A stretch of DNA of 64,000 bases, from positions 15,628,763-15,692,762 of the forward strand of contig NC_133122.1 in the NCBI RefSeq assembly GCF_033568475.1, given 5' to 3'. Shown here piece by piece: positions 20,645-32,200 of this stretch (positions within the stretch are counted from its first letter, which is position 1; each line of letters begins with the position of its first letter). Position numbers and translations under genes: made by a program. The notes below the pieces were generated by a model. That model made no database searches, had not been told where the DNA came from, and saw only the letters and a program-made list of their open reading frames with translations. This DNA is from Henckelia pumila (taxonomy: Eukaryota > Streptophyta > Magnoliopsida > Lamiales > Gesneriaceae).

Positions 20645-22208
20645 ATGGGTCCAATTTTAATTTGGCAATGAGATCCATATATTTTCATGGAACCCACATG
20701 TCGAAATCAAATTTGGATATTTTTTATTAGGGTATTACCCTTATGCTAGCATCTTATCAACCACTAGAAATCATCACACATGGTTTCGACCTGCTCACAT
20801 AATTTAATGAATATTTAGAGAAGTAAACATTTTTTAAAAAAAATATACGATGAAAAAAATTGATATTTGAGATAAAATAGAGAGAAGTTGGAGAAAAATA
20901 GAATAATATGAATAAATATATGAAAATTACTAATAATCCTACGCTATCAAAATTAAACTCCCAAATAACCAAATAACTAACTTCTAGGCTCTAGCATGTT
21001 GGTGAACAATTTTTAAAAATTCCATAAATATCTCTCATATATTTTTCAAAGTCACAATATATTAAAATTTTAATTAATTAGCATTAATCCCTAGCTTCTA
21101 ACTCAATTTTCATCCAAACAATAAACTTTCACCCCTCTTTTTAATTCCATCCAAACTAAAATAATCTCTAGTAGCTCATTGATCTATCAGTAATTTTTAC
21201 GCGAGTGCTTTAACCACTAACATATATTATTTGAACGTTCGGCCAGTCGGGTTCTCTTGATATTTCTATGAAACAAAGTAAAATTAATTGATATCCATGA
21301 TATTAAATGGTTCGCATTACCAATTTGTTACCTCGGTAATATTATATAAAGCCACCATAACTTTATGCCTTTTCGAGCAAGCCGTAGCCATCAGCTAAAT
21401 CCTACTTTCAGTAATATCAATTTGCAATTTTTTCCTGGACACCAACTAAAACTTTGCAAAAATATTTTTAACACACGATATAACTTAACATCTACACAAT
21501 ATCGGTTGCAACTAATAATCTTTAGCATAAATAAAGTGCTTTTATTTCATATCTATACCATATAAAATAATTTATAGTAGCTCTTTTTAATCAAAAAAAT
21601 TTCTCCAAAATTTTGCGTCAATTACTTTATTTAAATGAGAATATTAACAACAAAATAAAAATTCAAACATGAAAATAGAATTTAGAAAAAGTATTCCGAT
21701 CCAACGTTAATTATATTTACCATCACGTGCCAAATAAGATTTCTAGCAGTAATTGTGAATGAATATATGATTAAAATATAAATATAAATTAAATTAAATT
21801 TTAAAATAGTTTTACACATTTATATTTTAATTTTCAATAGTTATAATTACAAACGGAGATAATATATATGATTGTGGAAGAAATTAATAATGAATATATA
21901 TTAATATTTTGAAATAAAAACCAACCAACTCTTATCCAGATATATATGTAAGTTTCGTGTGAATAAGCTTAATTAATACGGGTTTATTACAAATTAGGTG
22001 GTGAAGTAGTTCTGCCCCACCAAGGACTTCCACCAATATAAATATTATCAATTCAATGTACCCACTTAATTATCGATTACTTTAATTAAATTAGGTTTTC
22101 AAAATATTCAAGATTTGACGCATGCCAGCTTGAATTTTTTTGTACAATTTTCAGCTAAAAAAATAAATATAAATGTGTATTTTTGTAATTGTGAAGAATT
22201 AGGATAGC

Positions 22209-22245
<37 letters not shown>

Positions 22246-23500
22246 AATCAGATAATGAAATTTTATTTTAATTTTAGAAACATTATAGTAAAACTGTATG
22301 TTTTTTTTCTTTGAAAATAACAATTAACAACTTCAGTTGGTTTCTTGGGAGACATATCAATATTCTCCATATTTATCATAAAAAGTAATATATTTGACAT
22401 AAAAAATAATTTTTTTCCATGGTTGACTCAAATAAAAAATCCGTCTCACAAAATTGACTCATGAGACTGTCTCACATAAATTTTTGTATGAAAATTTTAG
22501 TTTAGGAAGCATAGATATCCCTTGAGCTTGGCGCATGTGATATATGCATGAAAACATGGAGATAAACGTCTTTCATTTTTATTCATTAAGAGGTGTAATG
22601 GTAGTTGGTCCCGCCTTCCTTGCCATTTAAATTGCTTTATCTTCAAACTATTCCATCCACCACAAATTATACCAAGATATAACAAAAACAAAAAAAAACA
22701 AAAAAAAGAAAAAATAAATTCAAAAAAGAAGACAAAAGAGGATTCAATAATGAAGATGGGGACCCCTCCCCCACCACCCCGAAAAACATTTAATTCAATA
22801 CTTTTAAATAATATAATATATATAAAAATAAAATGAAAACAAAATCAATTTTATTGAAAAAGTAATTAACCATATCGACGTCATGAACTAAGATCATCTC
22901 TTGTCATCCTAGCTATCTATATATATATATATATCTTTCACTTTTCAAATAAATTGCTCAAATACTGTAAGTGAAAAACAAATTTAAATAATTTAACTCA
23001 CCAAACCACGGCGGAGTCTATAATTTCAAGCAGTCAATTAAAAAATATGATTTATGATCATGTTAAAAGGTAATATATATTTATATACACACACTACAAT
23101 AATGGTATATATTATGCAAATTAAACCACAGTATGTCAGTAACGACGTTAAATAATGTATAAATTACAACGACATTGTGAAGAACAGTCTCATTCGAAAA
23201 AATATTGACGGAAAGAATGTTTCACCAAATTTATTTGATGTAATGTAATAAAAATTGATACTTGAATAATGAAAATCTTCTTGGGGTAATTAATTTTTAT
23301 TTTATTTAGGGTTGGGGTAAAATATATTTTAAAGTTTTTGTAGGAAGGGGACGTTACCTCGTTCTTGAGTTTGTTTGGTTGTATCATGATGTATGTATGT
23401 ATACGTGTATCTATCTCTTCTGACACACTTTGATAATGGCATATTTTCATTTTCATATCATATAATACGTCGAACAAAGCACACATCCCCCCCTATCTTT
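20613..23500. other. AT-rich intergenic DNA upstream of BLH1
   Basis: No gene is seen. It contains plain (TA)n runs near 20611-20641, 22209-22242 and 22918-22934, and one dispersed-repeat copy near 22370-22490. The part closest to BLH1 (from about 23460) becomes CT-rich and is probably promoter and leader. Confidence 0.5.
22370..22490. repeat. Copy of the dispersed GTGAGAC repeat
   Basis: It contains ATAAAAAGTAATATATTTGA, a TTTTTTTCCATGGTTGACTC block and TTGACTCATGAGACTGTCTC. The same order of motifs occurs near 27432, 28095 and 33945. Confidence 0.5.
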
Positions 23501-23794
23501 TTCACTCTGCAAACTTCAGTTTCTTTTCTTTGTATCTGATTATCATTTTGAAAACGATCGGGTCAAATCACTGAACTTCCCTCCCTTTGTTCGATCCATT
23601 CGCAGGTATAATTTTCATCAAGAACATGTAGGAACACAGATCGATTCTCACAGAATATATATATTTTCTTGAAGAACCCTTTATGTATTTTTATTTTTAT
23701 TTTTCAAGAACAGAGTGATTTGATGTGTGTGTGGACATATATATATGAACGGTATCTTTTTCCCAGCCTTTTTAAGCCCTATCTATCTTCTCTA

Positions 23795-23848
23795 TCTCTC
23801 TCTCTCTCTTTCTCCCCTTCTTTCTTTCTTTCTTTCTTTCTTTCTTTA
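23795..23848 (+). repeat. (CT)n/(CTTT)n tract in the BLH1 leader region
   Basis: Pyrimidine-only microsatellites (CT then CTTT) lie upstream of the second BLH1 leader exon, in the probable first leader intron. CT-rich tracts are common near plant transcription starts. Confidence 0.7.
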
Positions 23849-24128
23849 TGAAGTACAGTACTGCAGCTGACAGAGTTTTGCTTCATGAAATTCAATTGAA
23901 TTTGAAGGGATTGAACTTCTGATCATATATATATATGTATGTATATGTAAGTTCCATGTATGTATAGCTGGTAGCTAGCTGATTAGCTTTATAGATCTCT
24001 AGTTAGCTAGGTAGCTAGCTTCATGTGGTTTTATGCATCAATCTTATTCTATAAAGTTACCCGCAGATATACGCCAAGTGTGTGAAAATGGGTTTTTTGA
24101 GCTGAATTTTGATGATTACTCTTTGCAG

Positions 24129-24534
24129 ATGGTGATGACAGAGCACGTGTATAATCAGATTTTCATCATACCAGGCCAGACCAGGTACTAAATACTATAT
24201 GCATATAGGCAAATATATATATATTTTATATATAACCCAATTGTCAAAGGCTTTCTTTCTTCTTCTGCAAACCCCAAGATTTGGTGATGTATATCATATG
24301 TATTCATCGTTGATTTGTATGGTGCTTCTTTAGAGTATTTCGAGGAAATTAGTATTTTATATGAGTGTTTTTATGAAGAGTTCTTGAGTTTTGTGGTTCC
24401 AGGGTTTTTGGGATTCCAGGTGATGATAATTTATTAGTTGGTGTGTGTGTTTTAATTTGGATATGAAAAGTTGATGATTATGAACATATTTTTGAAATTG
24501 GGATTTGATTTACAGGGGATCTATGAGAGTTTGA
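24129..24534 (+). promoter_or_regulatory. Upstream ORF in the spliced BLH1 leader
   Basis: A leader exon at 24129-24184 (after TTTGCAG, before GTACTA) joins to 24516 (after TTTACAG). The join creates an ATG-initiated frame of 24 codons starting exactly at 24129 and ending with TGA at 24532-24534. The peptide begins MVMTEHVYNQIFIIPGQTR. The stop lies 31 bases before the main ATG at 24566. Such frames usually lower translation of the main protein. The splice sites are predicted from sequence only. Confidence 0.55.
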
Positions 24535-24565
24535 GTGGGCGCTAGCTGCAACTTCCAAGATAGAT

Positions 24566-26938
24566 ATGGCTACGTACTTTCATGGTAACTCTGAAATCCA
24601 AGGAAGTGGCGATGGATTACAGACGCTGATTCTCATGAATCCTACTTACGTCGGATTCTCCGAGAATCAGCCGCCGCCGCCACCCACCAGCAACAACTTC
24701 GTGTTCCTCGACTCCGGCAACGGTATCAATCTCCCCCACGCGCCGCCGCCGCCACCTTCCCAAATGCAGCATTTTGTCGGCATACCCCTCCAAGGGGCGA
24801 CCGCCACTTCAGCTGCCTCTTCCCAAGATCCCTACGGCCAGCATGACGTGTCGGCCCTCCACGGTTTCCTCCCACGCAATCTCTACCACCAGCAAATAGA
24901 CATCGCGGCGGCGCGTGAGATCACGCGCTCTCATCAGGGTCTTTCTTTGAGCCTCTCGTCGCAGCAGCCGGCCAGCTACGGCTCTTTCAGGCTCGAAAGG
25001 GAGGTTCCCACTCAACCGCTTATGGCTGTGGCTCAGCCGCGTGAGGAGGACGTTAGAGTCTCCGGCGGATCCCCTTCGTCGAATTCCGGAGTTTCCAACG
25101 GCGTCAATGGAGTACAAAGTGTGATGTTCAATTCTAAATATCTGAAGGCAGCACAGGAGCTTCTTGATGAAGTTGTTAAGGTACAGAAAGGAGCAAAGAT
25201 TGTGGCTGAATTAGCAGAGGGGGCCCCGACTACCGGAGAGCCCTCAGGCGCCGCCGGCCCCGGCGGAGGAGGAAGAGAAGATGGTAAAAAAGGTGGGGCT
25301 GAGCTCACTACAGCAGAGAGACAAGAAATTCAGATGAAGAAAGCAAAGCTTGTTAACATGCTCGATGAGGTAAGCTGCAGCTTAATTATACGACACATTT
25401 GATGATGTATATGTTGATGCTGTAACAGTCACCTTACGTACATAAAATTACTGTAATTTATTACTGGAAACTTTTTCAAAATCTAGCTGAAAAGTTCTAT
25501 TCTTTCTTTCGATTTCGGTTTCATAATTTCATAAAGGTTGAATGAATAAACACCAGGTGACAGGTAGTATTGAGCATAAATATTAATGGGTTTTCGCCAT
25601 TTATTTATGTATTTATTTATTTTCCATGTTTCTTGAAAATGTATTGATTAATTTCTTGATTTCGAAGGTGGAGCAAAGATACAGGCAATACCACCACCAG
25701 ATGCAGATAGTAATATCTTGGTTTGAACAAGCAGCAGGAATTGGTTCTGCGAAAACTTATACTGCCCTGGCTTTGCAAACCATTTCGAAGCAATTCCGGT
25801 GCCTTAAAGACGCGATCTTGGGCCAAATCAGAGCAGCAACGAAGAGCTTAGGCGAAGAAGAAAGCTTCGGGGGAAAAACCGAAGGCTCGAAACTTAAATA
25901 CGTCGATAATCAGATCCGACAGCAACGAGCCTTGCAGCAATTGGGAATGATCCAGCACAATGCTTGGAGACCGCAGCGAGGCTTACCCGAACGATCTGTT
26001 TCTGTTCTTCGTTCCTGGCTTTTCGAGCACTTCCTCCACCCGTGAGTTGTTTGGAGATTTCGAATACATGGTTTGAGACTTTTTGGGATTGATTTTTCGA
26101 TGCTTATGAGTCTTGTTTTGTTTTTATCCGAAATGAGCAGATATCCCAAGGATTCAGATAAGATAATGCTTGCTAAACAGACGGGGCTTACCAGGAGCCA
26201 GGTAGCTGAGCTAAACTAATTTCTTGAATTCTTGATCAATAAATGTTTTCTGCTTGCCTTTTTTTGGTAACATTTTGAGTTGGTTTGCTTTGAAATCAGG
26301 TGTCGAATTGGTTCATCAATGCTCGGGTTCGATTATGGAAGCCAATGGTAGAAGAAATGTACCTTGAAGAGACTAAAGAACAGGAAAAAATGGGATCAGA
26401 GAGCAAGTCTCAAGATGAAGATTCGACCTCAAAGAACACACCTCCACAAGCCAAGAATCCCATGTTTGAAAATCAAAACAGCAGCAGAAACGAATCTGCA
26501 TCTGTATCGACTTCCATGGTTTTCACGTCCCCGACCGGAGTAAAGAACAACTCAGATTTCCACCTCATTGGATCATCAGAAATGGTGAACTTCACTCAAA
26601 AAAGTCCCAAAAAATCGAGACTGCCGTCTACAAACATGGACTCAAAGCCCACAATCCCTGCTGCCAACGAGCATATGTCATTGAAATTCGGTATCGAGAG
26701 GCAGAGTAGAGATGAGTTCACGTTGATCGGTGCACCCACGAATTTCATCGGTGGGTTCGGTTCTTATCCGATGGGGGAACTCGGGAGATTCGGAGGAGAG
26801 CAATTTCAGGCACCCTATTCCGGCAACGGTGTATCTCTAACACTTGGTCTTCCACACCAAAACTTTATGCCTAATCAAGGCATTCAACTCGAAAGAGGCG
26901 GAGGCGACTCAAACGATTTTGGTGGCATGATAGTGTAG
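24566..26938 (+). CDS. BLH1: BEL1-like homeodomain transcription factor, BLH1 type
   Basis: A nuclear TALE-class homeodomain protein. This family acts as heterodimers with KNOX proteins in development. Coding exons are 24566-25369, 25668-26041, 26141-26201 and 26300-26938 (625 aa). The third exon is 61 bp, as usual in BELL homeobox genes. The N-terminus [17 protein letters not shown] matches Arabidopsis BLH1 as I remember it. A ZIBEL-like [10 protein letters not shown] lies at 125-134, the SKY box at 190-206, the BELL domain at about 256-330 and the homeodomain at about 369-431. The homeodomain contains the TALE insertion PYP (393-395) and recognition helix WFINAR (417-422). A second VSLTLGL motif is at 591-597. 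The protein then ends early at ..GGMIV, without the longer tail of Arabidopsis BLH1. Family assignment is very sure; the exact paralogue is likely. Confidence 0.95.
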
Positions 26939-27276
26939 AGAATACATTACATATTTAGTACAAGTATATATATAATTTACTTGAAATACATACATTTTTC
27001 AGTAGAACCATTTGAGTTCTTGGGGACAGCTTAGAATTTTAGAGGATATATATATGATTGGGGTTTGTATATTACTTTTGTTGCTGCTGAAATGTAGATG
27101 ATTGTGACAATCAATGTGGATAATAATAAAAGTGAAAATAAAAAAACTAGTGATTTTGGGTGGTGTATACACCAATAAATCTTGATCATCAGTCTTTCCA
27201 CACTTTATATATATTTTATTTGAATTTCCCATTGTTTTCCATAGAAATACAAGTGAAATGTTATACTATTTTCACT

Positions 27277-27404
27277 TACACAAACAACTGATTCAAGCCT
27301 TCTCAATCTCGATCAAAACATCGTGTATTAACTCAACATTTACACAAACAACTAATTCAAGTTTTCTCAATCTCGATCAAAACATCGTGTATTAACTCAA
27401 CATG
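27277..27404. repeat. Tandem duplication, two 64-bp units
   Basis: Units 27277-27340 and 27341-27404 are nearly identical. Both contain TACACAAACAACT, TTCTCAATCTCGATCAAAAC and ATCGTGTATTAACTCAACAT. It is a local duplication with no sign of function. Confidence 0.85.
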
Positions 27405-27431
27405 AATTAGAGCTTTATTATACGACAAAGA

Positions 27432-27610
27432 AGGTTTCACGTGAAATCGTCTCACATGTATATTCGTAAGATAGATCGATCCGACTCATATCTACAATAA
27501 AAATTAATATTTTTTTTGTAATAAAAGTAATATTTTTTCATGATCGAATCAAATAAGATATTTATATCAAAAAATTGATCTGCGAGAGCGTCTCATAAGA
27601 GTTTTGTGTT
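27432..27610. repeat. Copy of the dispersed GTGAGAC repeat (fullest here)
   Basis: It starts with TTCACGTGAAATCGTCTCAC and ends with GCGAGAGCGTCTCATAAGAG. The interior has GTAATAAAAGTAATATTTTT and TCATGATCGAATCAAATAAG. The CGTCTCA motif occurs near both ends. Similar, shorter copies are at 5497, 22370, 28095 and 33945. I recall similar segments from Lamiales genomes; this is a weak taxonomic hint. Confidence 0.55.
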
Positions 27611-28094
27611 ATACGAATAAATATTGTCAATTTAAGACTTACGCACACACGAATTTTACCATTATATAATACCATGTCTAGGTGAACAAGAATCTAGGTG
27701 AAGAAAGGGTCCTCAATAATTTAAATTAAAAGTGGAACCTTCAAAATTCAAAGATAAGCATCATATAAAAGGGCCATCATTTTCATGGCCTTCTCCGAGT
27801 TAGATGCGGAAAAAGTATGCAAATGAAACATAGTCCACAAGCATAAAACAAAATATCTTAGCTCAAATTCTTCTTGAAAATTGACAACTTGATCATATGA
27901 TAATTGAAATAAATTAAATGGAAGTTAATATGTAGAATACATATAATAATACCGGTAGTCGAAATTATATAAAGAATGGTGACTGATTCATGTATAAATA
28001 GATAGATATCTTTGTTTAAACGTTCTTTTAATAATAACAAAAAAAAAATAACGGCATCTATCAGGTACAACAAAGAATTCGAAGTTTCAGTGAC

Positions 28095-28220
28095 CTGATT
28101 TATATATAGAGCGAAAAGTTATATTTTTAACTTAAGAAATAATATTTTTTATGAGTCGGGTCGAAAAAGAGATTTACCTCATAAAATTAACGCGTGAGAC
28201 GATCTCATAAGAGTTTGTGT
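28095..28220. repeat. Copy of the dispersed GTGAGAC repeat
   Basis: It contains TAATATTTTTTATGAGTCGG, GAAAAAGAGATTTACCTCAT and CGTGAGACGATCTCATAAGA, the same motif order as the copy at 27432-27610. Confidence 0.5.
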
Positions 28221-29264
28221 GTCCTTATCAAATATAATCTTTCTAACTAGTACGTCAAATAGTAATGTATTAATCTATTTTCCGTAAAATAATGTTTTTT
28301 TCTTGCGTTGATTTATAAATATCTCAAAAGTACCTATTTCATCAATAGACACTCGAACTCGAGCTTATGCAGTCAATCTAGTCGAGCTCGAGCTTTCAAA
28401 ATTTCCATTCGGTATGCTTGATTTTGGGTACTTGATTTGATTCAAGCCGAGATAGAATAACAAGATATCTGAACTCGATTTTGTTACGTCCCTATCCAAT
28501 ATAGACAAGCCATGATGGTTGATGTTTCGAACAATTAAAAAAATAACAAAAAATAAAAGAGAGGAAACATTAGTAAAGTCGATCATCAATGGCATGTTAT
28601 GGACCACATCCGAGGGCTAATTAAGACCCTTATCCTTGAATTTGTTATGGTTTTATTTGTTGAAGATGATGTAAGTGACAAGGACATTGTCCTATAATTT
28701 TTCTTGAACAATTATTGTACTAGTATATGCTACCAGCCATTAGTTCACATTTTCTTATACTATGTCTATTTTATACAGTAAGAGTTGAATCTGATTCAGT
28801 CTGGTCTTCTACAATTATTTAATAGCCTTAAATTTCACATGTTTTTACATTATCTTTTACGACTATACACATGTATCAACATTGTTGAAGCTTTCATGAC
28901 TTGCTATAGTAGTTAATAAATCAGTGAGATTTAAAACACGAAGAAGGAAAATTAGGGCAACCGCAAAACTGGTCCCACTCTTACACAAGTAAAGAAATTA
29001 AATCAATATTATATAATTGAATAAAACGGACATGAAAAAGGATTCCTACAGCACGGAATTCTCAGTAACAAATGTTGCTATCATGACACTCAAAATTAAT
29101 TACAGAGAATGACATGTCTATATAAGTTTTAACTAATAATTCATATTTTCAAACTAAGCACTGGTTAATGCTCGAATCTTGTGCTGTACAATGGTATTCC
29201 ACATTCTAACCATAAGTTGGACAAGAAAAGCTAACCGAAAAACGATTAAATGAAAGTGAAGAAA

Positions 29265-30852
29265 TCATACTTGACTGGTACTCTGATGGCTTCCATCCAA
29301 CAAAGCTAGTCTTCTCTTTGAAACTTTCGACCGGTAACACCACACTTCAAATGCCTCAGTCAAGTCTGGATACCGAATTTCCTTACTGTCTAACCATTCT
29401 CTCAAAATTTCAGCTTGGTCACCAGAGGGCAACGTTAAGATTATAGACACCAATGATGACTCCAAAGATTGCCAAATCTCGCAATCAAATTTCATCAGCA
29501 AATTATTGTCTTCGTCAAGAGAAAAAGAATCGGTCAAAGGCTTCATCAGCCTTATGTATGGAAGCCAGATTTTAACCATTTGAAGGCGTTCGAGGGGAGG
29601 CAAAACTACGGTTCCATACGCTATTGCTTCCAACACTTTAGCACTCACTTCGAGGACTTTCACCTTTATTCCATTTAATTCGTCTGTGGGACATGATTGC
29701 TCTGAAATTTTCACAATATTTGCCGATTTATCCACCCATATGCGTATAAATTCTCTAGAAATTTCCAATTTTGCAGCTATTTGAGAAGCCCATAATAAAT
29801 CGGTTAAATATGACAGGAATAAGTCCATTTGTTTTGGTTCGAGAACTGATTCTTGGAAATCACATACCAAAGACTTGACAAGATCAACAAATCTTGATAT
29901 AAGTCTGTTGACACACTGGCTAGCTTCTGATTTAATCACATCGTCAGCTGTTAATAAAGGTGCATCATCATCCTCGGTTAGCATGTACTCAAGCTGCTCC
30001 TGAGCTGAAGTTTTCAGATCATTCATCAAAGATGGGGGTGATGATGTGGCAAATCGAATAGCTGATAGAAAAATCTTCACTACAGCTAAAGGACTGACTG
30101 GCTGGAGACGAGCAAGTATTGGTTCTGCTTGTGACCCCATGCCTGGTATGATTTTTAGAATTTCTTCTTCCTCGGATTCCTCCCACGGAACAGCTTCCAA
30201 ATAGCCCACACAGGTTGAAACAATTTGTGGGCAACCAAGCTTGACAGCCACACGAAGTGTGCCAAGTGCATTTTTTACGCCACACAAGTCTGTTACCAAC
30301 ATATCTGAAGTGATATAGAAGAGTCGGAGAACGGTTATGTGATCATCAAAGTCACATTCTTCACAATGAACCTCAACACAATTACGTGAGTCAAGAATCT
30401 GGCACGTTGGCCAATAATCAGATAGCCGATCAGCAAAATACTTGCTTTTGCTAATGAGAATATGTGAATGAGAGTAAATCCAATCATCTCGTCCATCTTG
30501 TGTTCTTATTCTTACGACAACGTCACTGGTGGATCTGTCACCGATCTTGATTGGAGTTTTCGATTCATTATCCTTAGATGATGTAAAAAAAATACCACAG
30601 AAATAGTGTCAAAATTATCCAATAATGCACGTTCAAGGACAGGCAGAGGACATAGTGTTAACAAGTCCACAAATGACGTCTACTGATAAAAAAAACCTAG
30701 ACAAGTTAAAAAAATGATAAAAAATCTGTTGCTTTACCAACTAAATAAAAGTGATGTTCATCAGAGCAGTTCATATTTTCCAGTCATGTAAACCATAATC
30801 GTTCATGGTAAAAAAAAAAAAACAGAATAAGAAAACTCACAGCTAGTTCCAT
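29265..30852 (-). CDS. BTB/POZ domain protein, At3g05675-like
   Basis: Predicted 439-aa protein. The main coding exon is 29265-30572. A 12-base first coding exon (30841-30852, MELA) is inferred because no in-frame ATG precedes the BTB domain in the main exon. GTGAGT follows the short exon and CTAAG precedes the long one, and the frame joins correctly. The BTB/POZ domain (about residues 14-105) includes GDRSTSDVVVRIRT and SKSKYFADRLSDYWP, then a long C-terminal region with VPWEESEEEEILKIIPGMG. This is the plant-specific class of Arabidopsis At3g05675 (recalled). BTB proteins of this kind are thought to be substrate adaptors for CUL3 ubiquitin ligases; that role is family inference. A leader exon probably runs to 30902, with further leader sequence near 32030-32090. 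Confidence 0.88.
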
Positions 30853-30902
30853 CAACCACTTGTACAGCGATAGCTACTATAACTTTTTAGTATCGTAGCA
30901 CC

Positions 30903-32200
30903 TGAAGAAGCAGGAGAAAGAATCAGCGCGTAAAAATATCACCGATTGGTGTATATGTATAAACAATGTAATTTGCATAGTGTAGATTAAATGCAGGAAT
31001 GGATCCTAAGGTTCTAAAACCAGCCCGTTCACAAAAAAATAAGAAGTAATAACTCTCTTTTGGTTCAACGAAACAGGAAGTTGCACCAAACGAATGCCTC
31101 ATAGTCCAGAATTGTTGGCACCACCCAAAAGCATGCCGAAAGAAAGAAAAAACGGATATCAGTCATTCAAGGACTGATTAATGATGGCCGGCTCAGATTC
31201 AGAAAAACACGTTCTTCTTTCCTCTTTTTCAGTCCATTGACTTTATTTTATAAATGAGGCATGTTGAGTTAATGATGTCACATGGTAGACATATATAATC
31301 TTTATATGATATGTGAGGTATTTCAAAATTTTCAAATGCACTGTATGCTACGGAAAGAATGTAGGCTATGCAACATCGCACTAATCGTGAAATGATACTT
31401 CTCGAAATGCTGAACTAGCAAGCCTAAAACAAAGAGAAGTGAAAATACTGTAAGAATGGTCGAAAAGTCCATGATTTGGGAAAAATATCAATTTTCTAGC
31501 AGCATACCACACCCAAAACCATGAGTCCGTGCTTACTAAGAAAGATAAACGAGTGCATCAGCTTGCTCGTGAGAAGTTAAGTGAATAAACAATAAAAACG
31601 AAGCAGAAATGCAGAATACACAAAAACTTAACCAATTGATGCGAATGGCACAGGTGAAAGTGAAACCCATCTTCCGAAAACGCATAGCCTCTCTTTTCTG
31701 AAAAATCACTTTCCAAATCAGACACGCCTAAAGAGTTAAAAAGTTCATACGTATGCGAACGGGAAATCATAAATCAAGAAACTGAAAATTCAACAGCCCC
31801 AGAAACTAAAAATAACAAAAAAAAAAACAGTGGAACCAAGACGAACAAGTAATTATAAAGCTGAAATCGATTTTTAAAAAAACTTTCAAGTTTCCGCATT
31901 TTTTTCTCAGCAACGGAAAGCATGTAAGCAACAGATTCAACAACTATACCTCAACAAGAGATTAGATTATAGATATAATATATTAAGTAGAAAACAACGA
32001 TAGAGATTGAATTGGGAAGGCAAACCTCCAATTTTTAATTTCCGCAGCAGAATTTCTTCTGATTACCATTATTAGGTCACAAAGCTTCAAATTTCCCAAA
32101 TCAGAAAGGAGAGATCGTCAGCGGAAAATTAGTTAAGCCCATGTCAGTTGTAGAAAGTGGCCCGATTAAGTTTTGGGCCAAAACAATTGTGGCCCAAAAA
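30903..32200 (-). other. Leader introns and promoter of the BTB gene
   Basis: A CTTCTTCAG acceptor borders 30902. A likely first leader exon ends at GGAG followed by GTTTGCC near 32026. Farther upstream, TGGGCC/GGCCCA motifs at about 32130-32200 resemble site II promoter elements. No coding sequence was recognised. Confidence 0.5.

Larger units (their letters stand above)
26939..29264. other. Intergenic DNA between BLH1 and the BTB gene (3' to 3')
   Basis: Both flanking genes end here. The stretch holds the BLH1 3' UTR (to about 27130), a 64-bp tandem duplication and two dispersed-repeat copies. A GAGCTCGAGCT patch near 28380 resembles transposon ends. No further gene was seen. Confidence 0.55.
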
